From Thuidium tamariscinum (lineage: Eukaryota; Streptophyta; Bryopsida; Hypnales; Thuidiaceae), in assembly GCA_947034885.2 (NCBI GenBank), contig OX344749.2, positions 49,691,682 through 49,755,681 of the forward strand: DNA of 64,000 nucleotides, in the 5' to 3' direction. This document shows positions 22,566-35,005 of the stretch, one piece after another. The translations under genes were made by a program, and so were the position numbers. Below the pieces are notes generated by a model. That model had not been told where the DNA came from. It searched no databases and worked only from the letters and a program-made list of their open reading frames with translations. The first letter of the stretch is position 1, and the number at the start of each line of letters is the position of its first letter.

Positions 22566-23459
22566 GTTTTGTTTCTGAATGCTCCTTTCGTTTGCTGACA
22601 TACTAAAGCCAGGTAGGAGCATTTGCTTCGTTCGGTTACAGGAGCGCTCAGAAATGTTTCCTTCTGATTCTAAACATTCCTTGCCTGTGGATCAATGTGT
22701 GCTAATTCATTAGTGCATGCCTCTTGCTATTTGCTATAATGCGTTCGTTCATTTCTTAACAGCTACTCCAGTAATTCTTAACTGAGGGTTCATTGTTGAA
22801 GTCTTAATCCAAGTGAGTTTAGAAACACCACAGGAATGTTGTTGTTGTGTATCAAATGAAATCATCGCCGTGTGTTTGTCATGCCAGACTAGGTCATGTG
22901 ATGAAAATCAGTTTCAATTTTGAGAAATAACATGCCAAGCCACAAGTAAGAGGTCGGAGTGTTATTTCTCCTAATGACACTACTTTCATGTGTAGTTGGA
23001 TGGAAAAGCAAGGGCCTTTCTACCACTAAAACAACCCCACGTTATTCCCATGTCATGGAAGATCACATGCCTCTCCTCATCTAGTGACAAATTTTCATTG
23101 AAGGTCACATGCTTCCCTTTGCTTTCTATACATGCTCAAATGTGCATAAGACACATAATGTGATGGTAAAAACCAGTTGGTCCTTCAAATAGCATACTCC
23201 ATCATTCAACAACAAAAGAACTAGCTTGTACTTTGTATGGACTCTGTGTTGATTGTTTGACCTCAATTTTGTTTCTTGTTGTCTATGTCCACAGGCACCA
23301 GTTGAATTTATGAAGCATTCATACGAATTTCCAAAGCAATCAAGTGTATTTCCAAAGCAACCAAGATAGAACTTGGCGGCCCTATTCCTTTTCGTTCCTC
23401 CTGCAGACTAGTGGCCCCACTCTATCATACTTTGACTTGACTTGTAGGATTGAATTACT

Positions 23460-23528
23460 ATGGATGCTCTTACAAAAGTAGAAAAAATGACTGGTGATGA
23501 GTGCACAAGGGTTGTCTCAATGAAGAGG
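23460..23528 (+). other. Possible upstream leader exon with a short uORF (ROCO copy A)
   Basis: An ATG at 23460 opens 23 codons ending ATGAAGAGG just before a strong donor GTAAGT. Spliced to an acceptor at 24372-24373, it would continue 6 codons and stop (GGTTGGTGA), so it cannot be the ROCO start. Copy B keeps the donor (52394) and an acceptor TTTTTTGCAG (52525-52526), but only the second ATG and a 133-bp intron. A spliced 5' leader with a uORF is inferred. Confidence 0.35.
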
Positions 23529-23544
23529 GTAAGTTGTGGGGTAA

Positions 23545-24264
23545 TTGCAAGAAACATTTGTCCTATTTTTCGTCACACAACATGTGTTGATTTATTTTTT
23601 GGCCATAATTTTTGTGTTTGAACTCCAAATGGCTTAAGATTTATAGAGAAGGTACTGATGACTATCATACAACTCTCTTGATTTGTTTGGTAATTTTTAA
23701 AAATAATTTATTATCCAAAAATAGGCCCAAAATGTATGTCACACTTGCCAATTTGAAGGTTTCTAGTTTTATTGAGTACCTTTTTTGAAAAGTTACATTG
23801 TAAAATTTTGTGGAGTGCTTTTTATTATAAAAATACAACCTTCCTCCAAAGGAATTTTTGAAATAGTTAATTCTATATGGTGTGAAAGTCTACAAAGTGA
23901 GCATCTTTCTACTTTCATTTTGAAATATTTAAAATATTATTTTCATGGTTTTTTTGGTGATTGACCACCTCTTTAAACTTGTTACAAACGGCCAATTTTT
24001 ATTTTTTTTATTTACTTATTTATACTATTTTTAACTAATTTTTGAATCAAAGTACCTATTTTCTTGATATTTGGCACTTTTCAAGTTCTCCTACTTAGAG
24101 AAGTTTTCTATCCATTTCCTTTGGTGAAAACCTTTGTTTTAGAAGTGTATAGGTCAATCATATTTTTTTTAATTTAGAAATTATTTTTCTTATTTTAAAG
24201 TACTCAAGAAAAAAATCATGAGTATTGTTGAAAACGCAACAAATAGTACAAATGTTTCTTGCAA
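23545..24264. mobile_element. TIR element (TTGCAAGAAAC family) in the leader intron
   Basis: 720 bp with inverted ends TTGCAAGAAACATTTGT and its complement at the right edge. It accounts for nearly all of the length difference between the 845-bp leader intron of copy A and the 133-bp intron of copy B. No coding capacity. Related copies: 59305-60019, about 56681-57407 and probably the one ending near 41194. Confidence 0.65.
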
Positions 24265-24604
24265 TCACCTTGTGTTGAGAGATCTTGAGATCGGATATGA
24301 ATTCTTTGAACAGCTTGAGTAGCTTAGTTGTATATAATTTCTATTGTTAACACCATCATGTTGGCTTTTATAGAAGATGATGGCTGGTTGGTGACAACGC
24401 TATGCAATTTGTGTGGTCTGTTGCTGAGGTATATCTTCTTATCTTGCAACGAGCAAGAAAATTGTAAGATTCAAGCCTTGGAGTTCTAAGTTCCTAGCAA
24501 CTTCTACAAATTAAATTGCATGGTTGCAAGCCTTCATTTCTAATCATAATAACTTTGGTTTGTTTGTAAGATTGCGTGGAAGCATCGTTGAGATTCAGAT
24601 CACA

Positions 24605-27600
24605 ATGAGGGTGTTGCTAGCTTTCCTCATGCAGCTGTTTAGCTTTCGAATTTGGAAAGATTTTTTCCTTCATTGGGTTTATTGGAGCCCTCCCTCCCCT
24701 CCTACCAACGAAGAATCAACAAAAGAAGAGCATATGCCTTCTCAAGAAGGGCAGCACGAGTCAGAGTTGTCACGCTTGCTCTCTTCCTTATCTAAAGACG
24801 AAGGCTTGGTCACATCAGTGTATTTTGATGGAGACTTGAAAGTTTCAGTTGATGTTGGACCCCAAGAGTTTGAATTGATTCACAACACCAACTTGCACTC
24901 AAGTTATTGTGGATTCCTCGAAGCAATTGCTTCATCCCAAGTTGTATTTCATGAAAGATTGAAGGTAGGTCTCAAAGGGGAGGAATCTTGCAAACACATG
25001 GAAGCATTTGATGACGCACTCCGCAAGTCCAACAATGGTTTTAGAGTACTCAATATATCTTGTAAGAGTGGCCCCTTATTCCGATTCGCCAAGTGTATCT
25101 CGAGTATGGTTCTGGGAAATGATCAAATTCAAGATCTCCGCCTTGATTTTTATACCTACTTAGCAAGTTGGGAAATGGGAAAAGAAGAGTTTGCCGAGTT
25201 TATGGCATGTATTGCTTCACCCTACAATCTTCAAATCCTCAAATCATTTCGTATTGGTGAGGTAAAGTTTGACAAAGAGAAAATGGAGCAACTAATTAAG
25301 CCTTTCAAAAGCCCTAGCAATGCACTAGAATATTTCACATTTCATCCCCTAACTTCAAATGTTCAACTTGAGCTTATAAGTGGCATGCTTGCCACAAGCA
25401 CATCGCTTAAGACTCTTTGTCTTTTATCTGAATTTTCCCAGATATTCAAGAGTGGATATACTAGTTTGACTGCTGCATTGTGTTCCAACCAATCTTTGAA
25501 ATGTCTAGCATGTGAAATTTATAGTAGTGTAGAATTGAAGGCATTATTGGATCCACTATTACCTAAGAACAAGAATGTCCCATGCAATACCACCCTCACT
25601 GAGTTGGAGTTAATATATGGAAGCATTGGAGGGAAAGAGGGGATTGCAATCCTAGTTGACATGCTTCACACAAACTCATCCTTGTTGGAATTACGATTTT
25701 GGGGGCTAAAGGATTTATGTGAAGATGATCCTCAAGGGATGGAGAATGTTTTGGAAATCTTGGAAGCCCTCAAGACCAATACATCTTTGAAGAGAATTAC
25801 TTTCTCTTTGTGTTCTGCAGTTGGAGGTTTCAAAGTGCTTGGAGCTATGATGGACTTGCTATTGGAGAATCATTGCATTGATGACATTGGCTTATGTGGA
25901 ACACCTATGGAAAGGTCAGGAGATGTCGAATATGTGTTTTCGGCATTAGCAAAGAGGAAGGAAGTGAAATTATGGGATATTGTACAAGGCATGGCTAATG
26001 TGCCTCCAACATCAGGTCGCGTGTTTTTGTGTGGAGAACCATATGCTGGTAAGTAATACTTTGAACTAAAGTTTTGCTTATAGATATGTCATTGTTGATA
26101 TTCATCTATTGAATTTCAATTTGAAATGAATACCAAGATTAATAGAATGTGATTACAAATTCCATGAATGAAACTTGTAGTTGTCATTAATTTTTTGACA
26201 TTTCCAAAGTAATCTTGGTACTAGATGATTCTTATTCCAAATGAAGGTCTACTATCTAAATCAAATTTGATATTTTAAGCACATTTGTAGGGCATGACTT
26301 GATTGTGAATGTAAAAATTGTTCCATGGGACTCCAATCAATATTGCAAAAGCTACAAGGTTGTTTTGGACCTTAGACCCTCTAAAATGCACTTGCAAATA
26401 CATTTTCATTCTTATTAATCTATTAGTTTTGTTAGATAGGTTTATATCCTAATCTAAAACTCTGAATTATGGTCTTTTGATCAATGAATGATGGTTGATT
26501 GGTTACAAGATAACTAATTCCTACAAATGTCAATACCATTAACCAAAATGTGAAGCTCTTTCAAGTAATGTTCATTGATATTATATTAATTAGACATCTT
26601 AGAACATTGAATTCCTTTGATTGATGTTTTCTATCTTATCAAAAAATTGTGAGCACTTTTTAATGTCTTTTCTTTTTCTATTTCTTTTTTCTTTTCAAGG
26701 TGTTGTTTTAGAATTGAAAATGATTTTTTGTTTTGATAGGTGTTCTTTTTACTACTTTGAATGCACTTTTTGAATATTCTATTTTGTAACTTGTGAAGAA
26801 CTTTGTACATTCTCTTCATTAGATTTTAACTTGTAAAGATATATTGTCTTTTTTGAGGACAATCTGAATTTTGGGCAAGTTTTCATGACCTCAATTGTTT
26901 GTGAAAATTTTGAAACTTTTGCATAAGATAGAAGTATTGATTAGCTTCCCACAAATATAATTTTTTTTCAATTGATTCTTGGTCGCAAAAGTTATACCAT
27001 AAGAATTCCAAAACTGAATTTATTAAGCAAGAAATTTTCTCCTTGTAAAAAAACAAAATGAAACATTAACTTTTCTTTTTAAGTAATGTATTTTTGTCTA
27101 TATATTAAGCTTTGATTCTTTCAAGTTTGTCAAGTAATGAAAAAGTTTTGGACTATATATTTTTTATGCAAATTTAGCATTTTCTTAAGAAATTCACTTC
27201 AATTGCTCAAATCTTACAATGTGTATGGTCAAACTTGAGGGAATTTTTACCACATGATCTCAAAAAAATTGAGTACAAGATCCTACAAATAGAATCCAAG
27301 GAAATGTTTTGTTTCTTTTCTTGGAAGAATATGGCAAAAATGGCTATTTCGAGTGGTTTGACAAAAAAATGGCCTTAGTCTTTCAACAGTTCAAGAAAAC
27401 TTTGACTTTGGCAAAGATTGTATAGAATTTGATTTGAGGTTTGAAGCCTACACTAGCCCCTAATTCTACAATCAAGGGGACTAATAAGTATTCTTAGTTC
27501 TTGAATAACAATATTACATAGAGCTATCTAATTAAACCATGGGATGGATTTATAAAATTGAAAGAAAAACTCTAGACATGTAGTTCTTGCACAACTACAA

Positions 27601-30600
27601 AATACCATGATGAAATGGTGACTTCAACATGTGTTGGAGATCTACATGCTATTCAAATGCTATCCATACAAAATATTAAACTTGGGAACTTATAATTCCC
27701 ATCTACCTTTTATTGATCCAACTTTGTTTGTATATAGGAAAGACAAGATTACGAAAATCTATAGTGAAGCAATTGCAACAAATCCAAGACAAAGAAAAAA
27801 TTCAAAATATTTCAAGATGGAAAAAGAAGATGGAGACTGGACTTAAAATGTTCAAGACAAAAAAAGTGCCCAAAGAAGAGGTGCTTCTTCAACGGACTCA
27901 TGGCATTGAAGTCGACAATGTGCTATGTGATGGCATCGGCATTACCATTTGGGACATGGCCGGTCAAACTGACTATCACGCTTTCCATGAGTTGGTAATG
28001 CCCAATCTCTCTGTTGATGGAAGTTGTTCCATGTTTTTGCTCATATGTAATCCGATGGAGCAATCTAATCTCTATGAACTACGCAAGCTTCAAAAAGTGA
28101 AGGAGGAACTTGAATATTGGTTGCGATTTATTGCTTCCAACACTAGGCGATCTCACTCCTATCGTCCACATGTGTCAATAGTAATGACACACTTTGATTA
28201 TTGGAAGGACAACTTTGAATATGCAAGATGCATTGAAGATGTGGTTAAGGAGTTGAAGTCTAAATTTGAAGAGGTTCTTGCATTTGATGAAGACAAAGTT
28301 GTATTTATGGTTGATGGCACTAATGTCTCCCATGCCGGTCAAGTGTTTGATTCCATCAAATGTCACTTGATTGACTTGTTGAGAAGATTGCCCAAAACCA
28401 TTAGTGCTTGTGAAGAAGTGCAAGGTCGTGTAGCCCAGTGGAATGAAGACCAATCAAACCCCCGCTTGTTGAAGTGGGATGACTTTTGCAAAAGCAAGTG
28501 CAAAGATGTGAAGGACTTTAGTAATGTCAACCATGAGCTTGCACAAAAAAGGAAGGTGTTTGTTGCTCTATCATTGAATGATGGAGGCCACATCATCTAC
28601 AATGAGAAAGAAGGCATTGTCATTACCAATCCTCATTGGTTTTGTCATGACATTGTAGGAGAATTCCTCTTCGAATGTACCATCAAGAATCCCAAATTGG
28701 AGATGGTTTCACCCAATGGGATTATATCACTTGACCATCTAGAGCGCTCTATTTTGCATCTTATTGAAGACCAAGGAGGCAAAGATGAGAAGTTTGAAGA
28801 TATTTTGGACATGATGAAGAAGCTCAATGTATGTTATGAACAAGATCCTATGAGCATTATGCTACCATCATTTTTAAAGAACCGTGGAATTTTGTGTTGG
28901 TCTCGAAATGATGAATCATCTAGCTTCAAGTATATTGGGAGAAGATTGGCTTGCAAAGATGGAATGACGACAATGTTAACCCCTGGATTTTTTACCCGGT
29001 TGCAGGTAACTTTTTAAACTATCATCAAGCTGTAAAGGTTCAACAATACTTTGATGATTTTTGGTTTAAAAACTTGTTGTTGACATTTTCCATCTCAAAT
29101 GAATCCTAATACCATATTGTAAGAGTCATGTACAATCTCTATGAAATGCAACACTTCATCCTTTGGTTGATGATTTGCATGTGCAAGGATAGTACCCTTC
29201 TTTGTTTCCAATGACAAGATCATGCTACACTTCTTATAGAGTTTTATTCCAATGTGAGACTCTAATTCCATGAAGTAGATGATGGATTCTATCAAATTGC
29301 GACTTTGGTTCTTTGTATAATGTAATTTTTTTTATTGTTTATGTTGTTTAGGTTTCTTTCTTCAACATGCTCCCAAGCAACAATGGTCAAGATACTTACG
29401 AGGTGTTTCCAAAGCTTATCAAGTTCATCACTAATGGCATTGAGGTCATTCTTCAATTCAATGATGGTGATATTGACATCCTTTTGCGATCCTATCAATG
29501 TGAAGACCTTGTATTGGCATTCCTTGATAAGCAAATTATTGGACATATCAAAGCACTTCAAGAAGATCCCCTCTTGGGTTGTCTTGGAGTTCGCCTTATT
29601 GAATACATTTTGCGACCCAAATGTATTGAGAGGTTGGTTAGTCCTAAAGACCGCAAAGATCAAGGGATTCAAGTAAAAGACTTGGAATTGGAGTTTGTGA
29701 GAAGGGGTGTCAATGCTACTCACAATTGGAAGTCATGTGAAGGATTGGGTGTTGGGTTTGACAAGGTGAGTACATTATTGGGAAGCTTGGCATGGAAAGA
29801 TCTTTTGGAAAGGCGATCATGTGATCTTGAAGAATATCACAAGCAAGTTCAATCTTTGGACAACTCTAAGGACAACTTGACAAGAGATGGTCTTTCTTGC
29901 TACGAGGATGGGAAGGGTGGTACATCAACCCCTTCATTTTGGCAGTGGTCACGATATCTCTTGTATGGGCCTTTGGATATTAAGATAGACAATATCATAA
30001 GGGTTCAACATGAGAATCAAGAAGAACTCAAGTCCATTTTGGATGATGTAAAGCGATCAATCCAAAGATTAGAACTGGGTATTGAAAACATGCAAAGAGA
30101 CTTATTGCCGGAAGTGTGTTCAAGGATGGATGATTTGTTGGCATTCTCAACAGAAATGCAAAAGGCACAATTTCCAAAATTGGCATATCTTTGTGAGATG
30201 GGAAGTCGAAAGCTTTTGACTCGGTTTGTTCCAGATTTCCAAAGAATCAAACTTCATCTCATGTGTGAAAGCATGCATGGATTCCATGAGGTTTCCAATC
30301 AAGAAGGTTGTGTGGTTAATTTTGGAACACAAGACACAAGAAGATTTCTTGGGATGCTAGCTTGTGGATTGAAGATAGCCACCATATTGACAAAGATTGG
30401 CGCCCATGTTGCTTGTGGGATGGGATCTATAGTGCCTAATTTTAGTGATGGTTTAGTCTTTGCTACCTTGATTCTTGACACACCAGAAATTTTAAACCAT
30501 CAAATTCCTACGGCAATTTTGGAGCCCTTGCCAGTAGAAGAGAGAAAATTTTCAAGGATCTCCGAAGATGATACGTCTAAAGCACAACAATGGTTGAGAG

Positions 30601-30743
30601 ATGTTTTGGAGCCCCAATGCAAAAAGGAAAAAGAGTTTCATCAAAAATTCAAATTGAATAAGGTCATGTATAAGAGGAGAAGAAGATCATTAGCTTGGAT
30701 TTGTGATACGTGCAAGTCTGAGCAACGTGATGATTTGCACTAG
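24605..30743 (+). CDS. LRR-Roc-COR (ROCO) protein, TORNADO1-like, three exons
   Basis: Exons 24605-26048, 27738-29005 and 29352-30743 join in frame into 1367 codons, close to the length I recall for TORNADO1. The start is the ATG conserved in copy B (MRVLLAFL, a hydrophobic N terminus). Residues 1-470 hold leucine-rich repeats of the L...N.SL..L type. The Roc GTPase follows: P-loop GEPYAGKT (477-484), cut by intron 1 in its last glycine codon, switch-II DMAGQ (554) and THFD (632-635) as the base-recognition motif. A COR region covers about 690-960. Next come a helical, possibly coiled-coil stretch (KIDNIIRV...MDDLLAF) and a conserved tail with a CDTC pair near the end. There is no kinase domain. 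ROCO proteins are dimer-regulated GTPases used as scaffolds; in Arabidopsis TORNADO1 acts in cell patterning. Both introns are GT-AG. No damage was seen, so it is probably functional; orthology to TORNADO1 is inferred. Confidence 0.9.
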
Positions 30744-31133
30744 AGTGGTGTATAGTGAAGATCTTATAGACTATGGAGGTGGTGAACTATGATGTGGTTG
30801 GTGATGTAGGCTACATTGAGTGGGTGACTTTGGTTATTGTGAATGAGGGCATTTATAGAATTTTCTATATTATTTCTTATCACATGTTGGAGACCAATTC
30901 TTTTTTTGAGTACATCTAATTCACTTAATTTGGTCTCCAAAATCAAAGCTAAAGTACTTACGTACGTACAACTATTATGAACATTTGATAGTTTATTCAT
31001 ATTTATCAAGAATGGTAAGCTATTCTAAATGCATTGTAATTGGATGTCATATTGACCATTTAAGGGATAAGTACATGGTAGTGTTCATTTTGGCTTTGAA
31101 AAAATAAATTTGAAGCTTATAGACAACATCTAT

Positions 31134-32369
31134 CACTACAAGGGAAATGGCCCTAGTTTATAAAAATTTTGACAGAAAAGTGTCCAAAATGACAGCCTAA
31201 TGTCTTAAATGACAACCACAACTTTTGAAAGTTGGCAATAATTTGTCAATGCAGTTAATTAATATTGCAATGTTTGTCAAATTCTTGTCAATTTCTCAAT
31301 CAATTCTTATAAATAAGGTTAATGTCTTCTTAAAAACCCAATATGATTTTATATATAATTTTCATTTTAGATACAAAATGATGAAATTATCATTTACCAA
31401 CACTATGAGAAAATGTACCTCATTGCAATCTTTCAATCACTCATCATCAACACCTTAGCATTACTTGTCTACAGGGGCAAAAAGCTCCATCTATATATTT
31501 GAAGTGGTAGAAAATAGACCAACCCATGTGGAATACATGAATTCTAAAGGTTGTAGGAATTGATAGTTAAGTTTTGAACTCAAAATTTTGTATTAAAACT
31601 AGGATTTCAAACCTCAATTGAGCATAGTAAAAGGTTGTTTTTTTAAGAAACTTTGACATAAGATTAGTAAGAATGTAAATTAGAGTTTCAAGTCCAAAAA
31701 TATGTTTAACATTTCAAGTTGCCAATCAAAAATTATGGATATATTTTAAAGAGGAGGTTTGAAAAAATATAATAAGAACAATTTCAAACACTTCTTTGAA
31801 ATTCTGTAATATTTGATTGGAAACTCAAAATTTCATAAGCATTCTTGGAAGCAATACTTTAATTTATTTCATAGCTAATTTTAGTTCAATTTGTTTTGAA
31901 AAAACACATTATACTATGCCTAAATGAGGTCTAAAGTCCTAATTTTAATACAATTACTATTTCTAACTTAGTGAATAAATTAACTCCATGATCTTAATTT
32001 GTTTTGGTCAACATTCTTGGAAGTTGATAAAAAAATTTAAAAATTATAATTATCCAAAAGAATTTCATCTAAAAATTTATCATTCATCTGACAAAATTTC
32101 ATCCAATTTCTTTTCTAGCCATTGTTTCAACTATTTATTAAATCCTTGAAAAATAGTTTTTTGGATTTAGTGAGGCGTGGAAAAGTAAATCCACAATGGC
32201 AAAAGAGTTAGAAGAAGAATTGTATGATGTGTATCTAAGTCCAAAATGACAGCTAAATTGACAGAATCTTGTCAATTAAGTGTTCAAAATAGGTACTCCT
32301 AATCTACAACACATTTGACAAAATTTTGTTAAATTTTCTATCAAATAGGATATAGTTTTCCTTGTAGTG
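31134..32369. mobile_element. Non-autonomous CACTA (En/Spm) element
   Basis: Ends CACTACAAGGGAAA and its near-complement TTTTCCTTGTAGTG, 1236 bp. Flanking triplets are TAT and CAT, a 3-bp duplication with one change. Subterminal AATGACAG/TTGACAG motifs cluster inside both ends, as expected for CACTA transposase-binding regions. No transposase ORF. Absent from copy B. Confidence 0.75.
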
Positions 32370-32639
32370 CATTTACTCAAAAATATACCTATTTGATTAG
32401 AAAGCCATTTGTACGAGAAGAATGGCCAATCTTTTGTTTTTTCCTTTGTTTTGAAAGTTTCTTACCTTTTCTAAAGTGACTTTCTCTACTTTGAGATGTA
32501 TTGTAGAGATTTCTTCTTTACTTTGCATTTTTGGGAGTCCATTTTTTGAATTATTCTACTACTTTTCCATTTACTATTTTTTGCAATAGTTCAATGCCCT
32601 TTTTTGTATTTGAACTTCATCTTTTCAAATAATTAGTAT

Positions 32640-33050
32640 ATTTCATAACCATCCAAAGATTGTCAATGCTTAATATCATTAAAAAGAATTGAACATTTAT
32701 GATGGTGGAAGATCTTGACATGTTAGCCATTTGAAGTCTTATATGATTGATAAGTTTTGCAACCAACTTCTATGCTTTGTAAAGTATTTGATTTGTAGCA
32801 TAATATGTTGATCTTTGATTATGACATTAGAGTTTTTGTTTATGTGATGTAGGTTTCAACTTTTATATGTATACTTATTGACCAAACAATAAGAGATTTG
32901 TTTGGCAAATTGAATTTGATGTTTTGATTCCTAGCCATTGTTGAGGTTATTTGATCAAATTTACAATTATAATACACAAGTGAAATTCCACACAACACTT
33001 GTTGACTTGTGATTTGTAAAATTCTTTTATAGAAGCACCAACATTACCAC
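32640..33050. repeat. Direct repeat, left copy
   Basis: About 400 bp starting with ATAACCATCCAAAG. It matches 34630-35005 at roughly 80% by eye in the same orientation. A weaker partial copy is at 62245-62340. Confidence 0.6.
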
Positions 33051-33721
33051 CAAGAGCACCATGATTTGGAATTATTTCATTTTTTGTCAAATTTTCTTAG
33101 AACTCTAAAAATACTTTTTTTTTTGCCTTCGTATCTCTCTCTGAATTTTGTCTATAACTTTTGATTGGAATTCCAAAATCACAAGTGGATTTTAGGAGAT
33201 TCAAGTTGACTTCATTTCTGAACCTTCTTTAGTTCAAAAGTTTTGAAAGAAGTTAATTCACTATGCGTAAATGGCCTCCTAAGTTTGTTGAGTGTAAAGG
33301 TCACCAATTTGAAAATAGTTAAATTAAATGCAAACCTACATTTTCCAATATCATTTAGTAATGATATGGAAATCTTATGTTGTCATTCAAAAGAATTTCT
33401 CATATTATAGAATATAATTGATACTTTTTTTCCTTAATCCTAAAACGTCAGACCTACAACCAATTAACCATCAATGCCTATCACTCAAGTTCTTACCATT
33501 TTTGAGGTAGACATATATCAAAAAATTTATATTTATTTTTTAGAGATGAATCTACATGTCTTCTAAACTTCACAAAAAAATTCAATGTTTTAGAAAAAAA
33601 TTGATTTTTTTAGAGAATTTTTGAAAGAAAAATGTAGAAAAAATCACATGAAATAGAAACTTACTCAAAAAAATTTGAAAATTTCACCATGAGTGTACAT
33701 TATAGTAAAAAAAATAATGGC

Positions 33722-34610
33722 TTAACCCTTTAAGGACCAATCAACCACTTTTGGGTTGTTTTTTGCACTCTTGGTCTAATATTGTTCAAAATACATTTGA
33801 TCACAAAAATCTCAAAGAATAATACAATTAGAGTGTCTTCTTACGCTTCAAACAAAACCAATTTCAAGAGAATTGGAGCATTATTTCATTAGCTATGAGG
33901 TTGCAAACTCAAATGGCTTGGCCCCTAAAGTGGGAAGTGTTCAACAAAATTACAAAAAAATATCAACCAATTTGTGAGATTTTTTTGTATCTTGATGTCT
34001 TGACAAGGGATAAGTGTTGCTTTGTAATCTCATGAATGCCCAAAGTAAACTTATGCATTGAAATTTATGTAGCACAAATTCTAAAGGGTCATTCCAGTCA
34101 TTGATTTTTTAGTATTAAGGGAAACAACTCAAATTCCATCAAGGCTCTAAGAGCAAACATGATTTAGAGGTACATTTTGCTTTCTTCAATGTACCAAATG
34201 TGCACATTTTAGAAGGGTTTTCCTTTAGATGACCACAAATGACTACTTATAGTGAACTTTAAAACATTTGTAACTAATTTCAAAAAGCTTCAAACAATAT
34301 GAAACGACTTGAGCTAGATGCCTATTCTACTTGCCTCTCGAGAAAAATTTACTGAAAAATATTCAAAGATGTTCCACCTCCCCAAACTTCAATTCTAGCC
34401 CTTAAAAGGTTGATTTATGGACCTTCTACTTTATTTATAGCAATTTGTACAATTGTATAAGTTTGATTTTTTGTTAGGTTGAAGAATCCCTTGTATGGCA
34501 CAACTTTATACAATTTGATATAAGATTACATCCTCAGACTGGCCAGTTAATTCACTTTTTTGAAGAACTACGCCTGCCTCCTAAATCAACCATAGTCCTT
34601 AAAGGGTTAA
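33722..34610. mobile_element. TIR element with perfect 16-bp ends
   Basis: 889 bp bounded by TTAACCCTTTAAGGAC (33722-33737) and its exact complement (34595-34610). No coding capacity and no clear target duplication. Its interior contains an inverted copy of the GGTCCATAAA family. Similar ends occur at 37552-38492 and 59014-60887. Confidence 0.7.
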
Positions 34611-34629
34611 AATGTAGTGAGAGTGTCCC

Positions 34630-35005
34630 CCGTGTTTTATAACCATCCAAAGATTCTCAATGCATAATGTCATAAAAAAATTGAACATCTACAATGGTGG
34701 AAGATCTTGACATATTAGTCAAGTCTTATATGAATCATAAGCTTAGCAACCAACTTCAACACTTTATAAAGTATTCGATTTGTAGCGTAATATATTGATT
34801 TTTGATCATGAGATTAGACTTTTTGTTTATATGATGTAGGTCTCAATTTTTACATGTACAATTATTGACCAAACAATAAGGGATTTGTTTGGCAAATTGG
34901 TTTGATATTTTTGTTCCCAAACATTGTTGAGGTCATTTTATCAAATTTGCACACAACACTTGTTGACTTGTCATTTGTAGAATTTTTTTTTATTGAAGCA
35001 TCAAC
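34630..35005. repeat. Direct repeat, right copy
   Basis: Partner of 32640-33050. The pair encloses about 1.6 kb that includes the 33722-34610 TIR element. The ends are not clean TG...CA, so it is not called as an LTR pair. Confidence 0.6.

Larger units (their letters stand above)
17640..22760. other. GC-richer, CpG-containing stretch upstream of the ROCO gene (copy A)
   Basis: Base composition changes sharply here. CpG-bearing blocks (17640-18400, 20340-21060, 21300-21540) alternate with ordinary DNA. Short ORFs occur on both strands, the longest about 65-120 codons, but none is convincing and I recognise no product. Donor-like GTAAGT sites (for example after CAACGACTGG near 20619) suggest transcription. 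Possibilities are the promoter and 5' leader of the ROCO gene, a non-coding transcript, or remains of an older gene. Copy B (46990-51530) is about 95% identical by eye up to about 21 kb and falls to roughly 85% after that. Confidence 0.45.
12418..32760. repeat. Segmental duplication, copy A
   Basis: Matches 41199-62345 in order and orientation. Anchors: AAGATCAAAAAAAGC at about 12423 and 41204, the tract 14461-15720 against 43108-44370, the GC-rich part 17640-22760 against 46990-51530, and the ROCO genes. Beyond the genes, the segment after 32370 aligns with that after 61976. By eye the first two thirds are about 95-99% identical and the ROCO part clearly less. Copy-specific insertions account for most length differences. 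Confidence 0.85.

Noticed and set aside
32640..35005. LTR retrotransposon bounded by the two 400-bp direct repeats
   Set aside because: The repeats lack clean TG...CA ends, a target duplication, and any primer site or coding remains between them.
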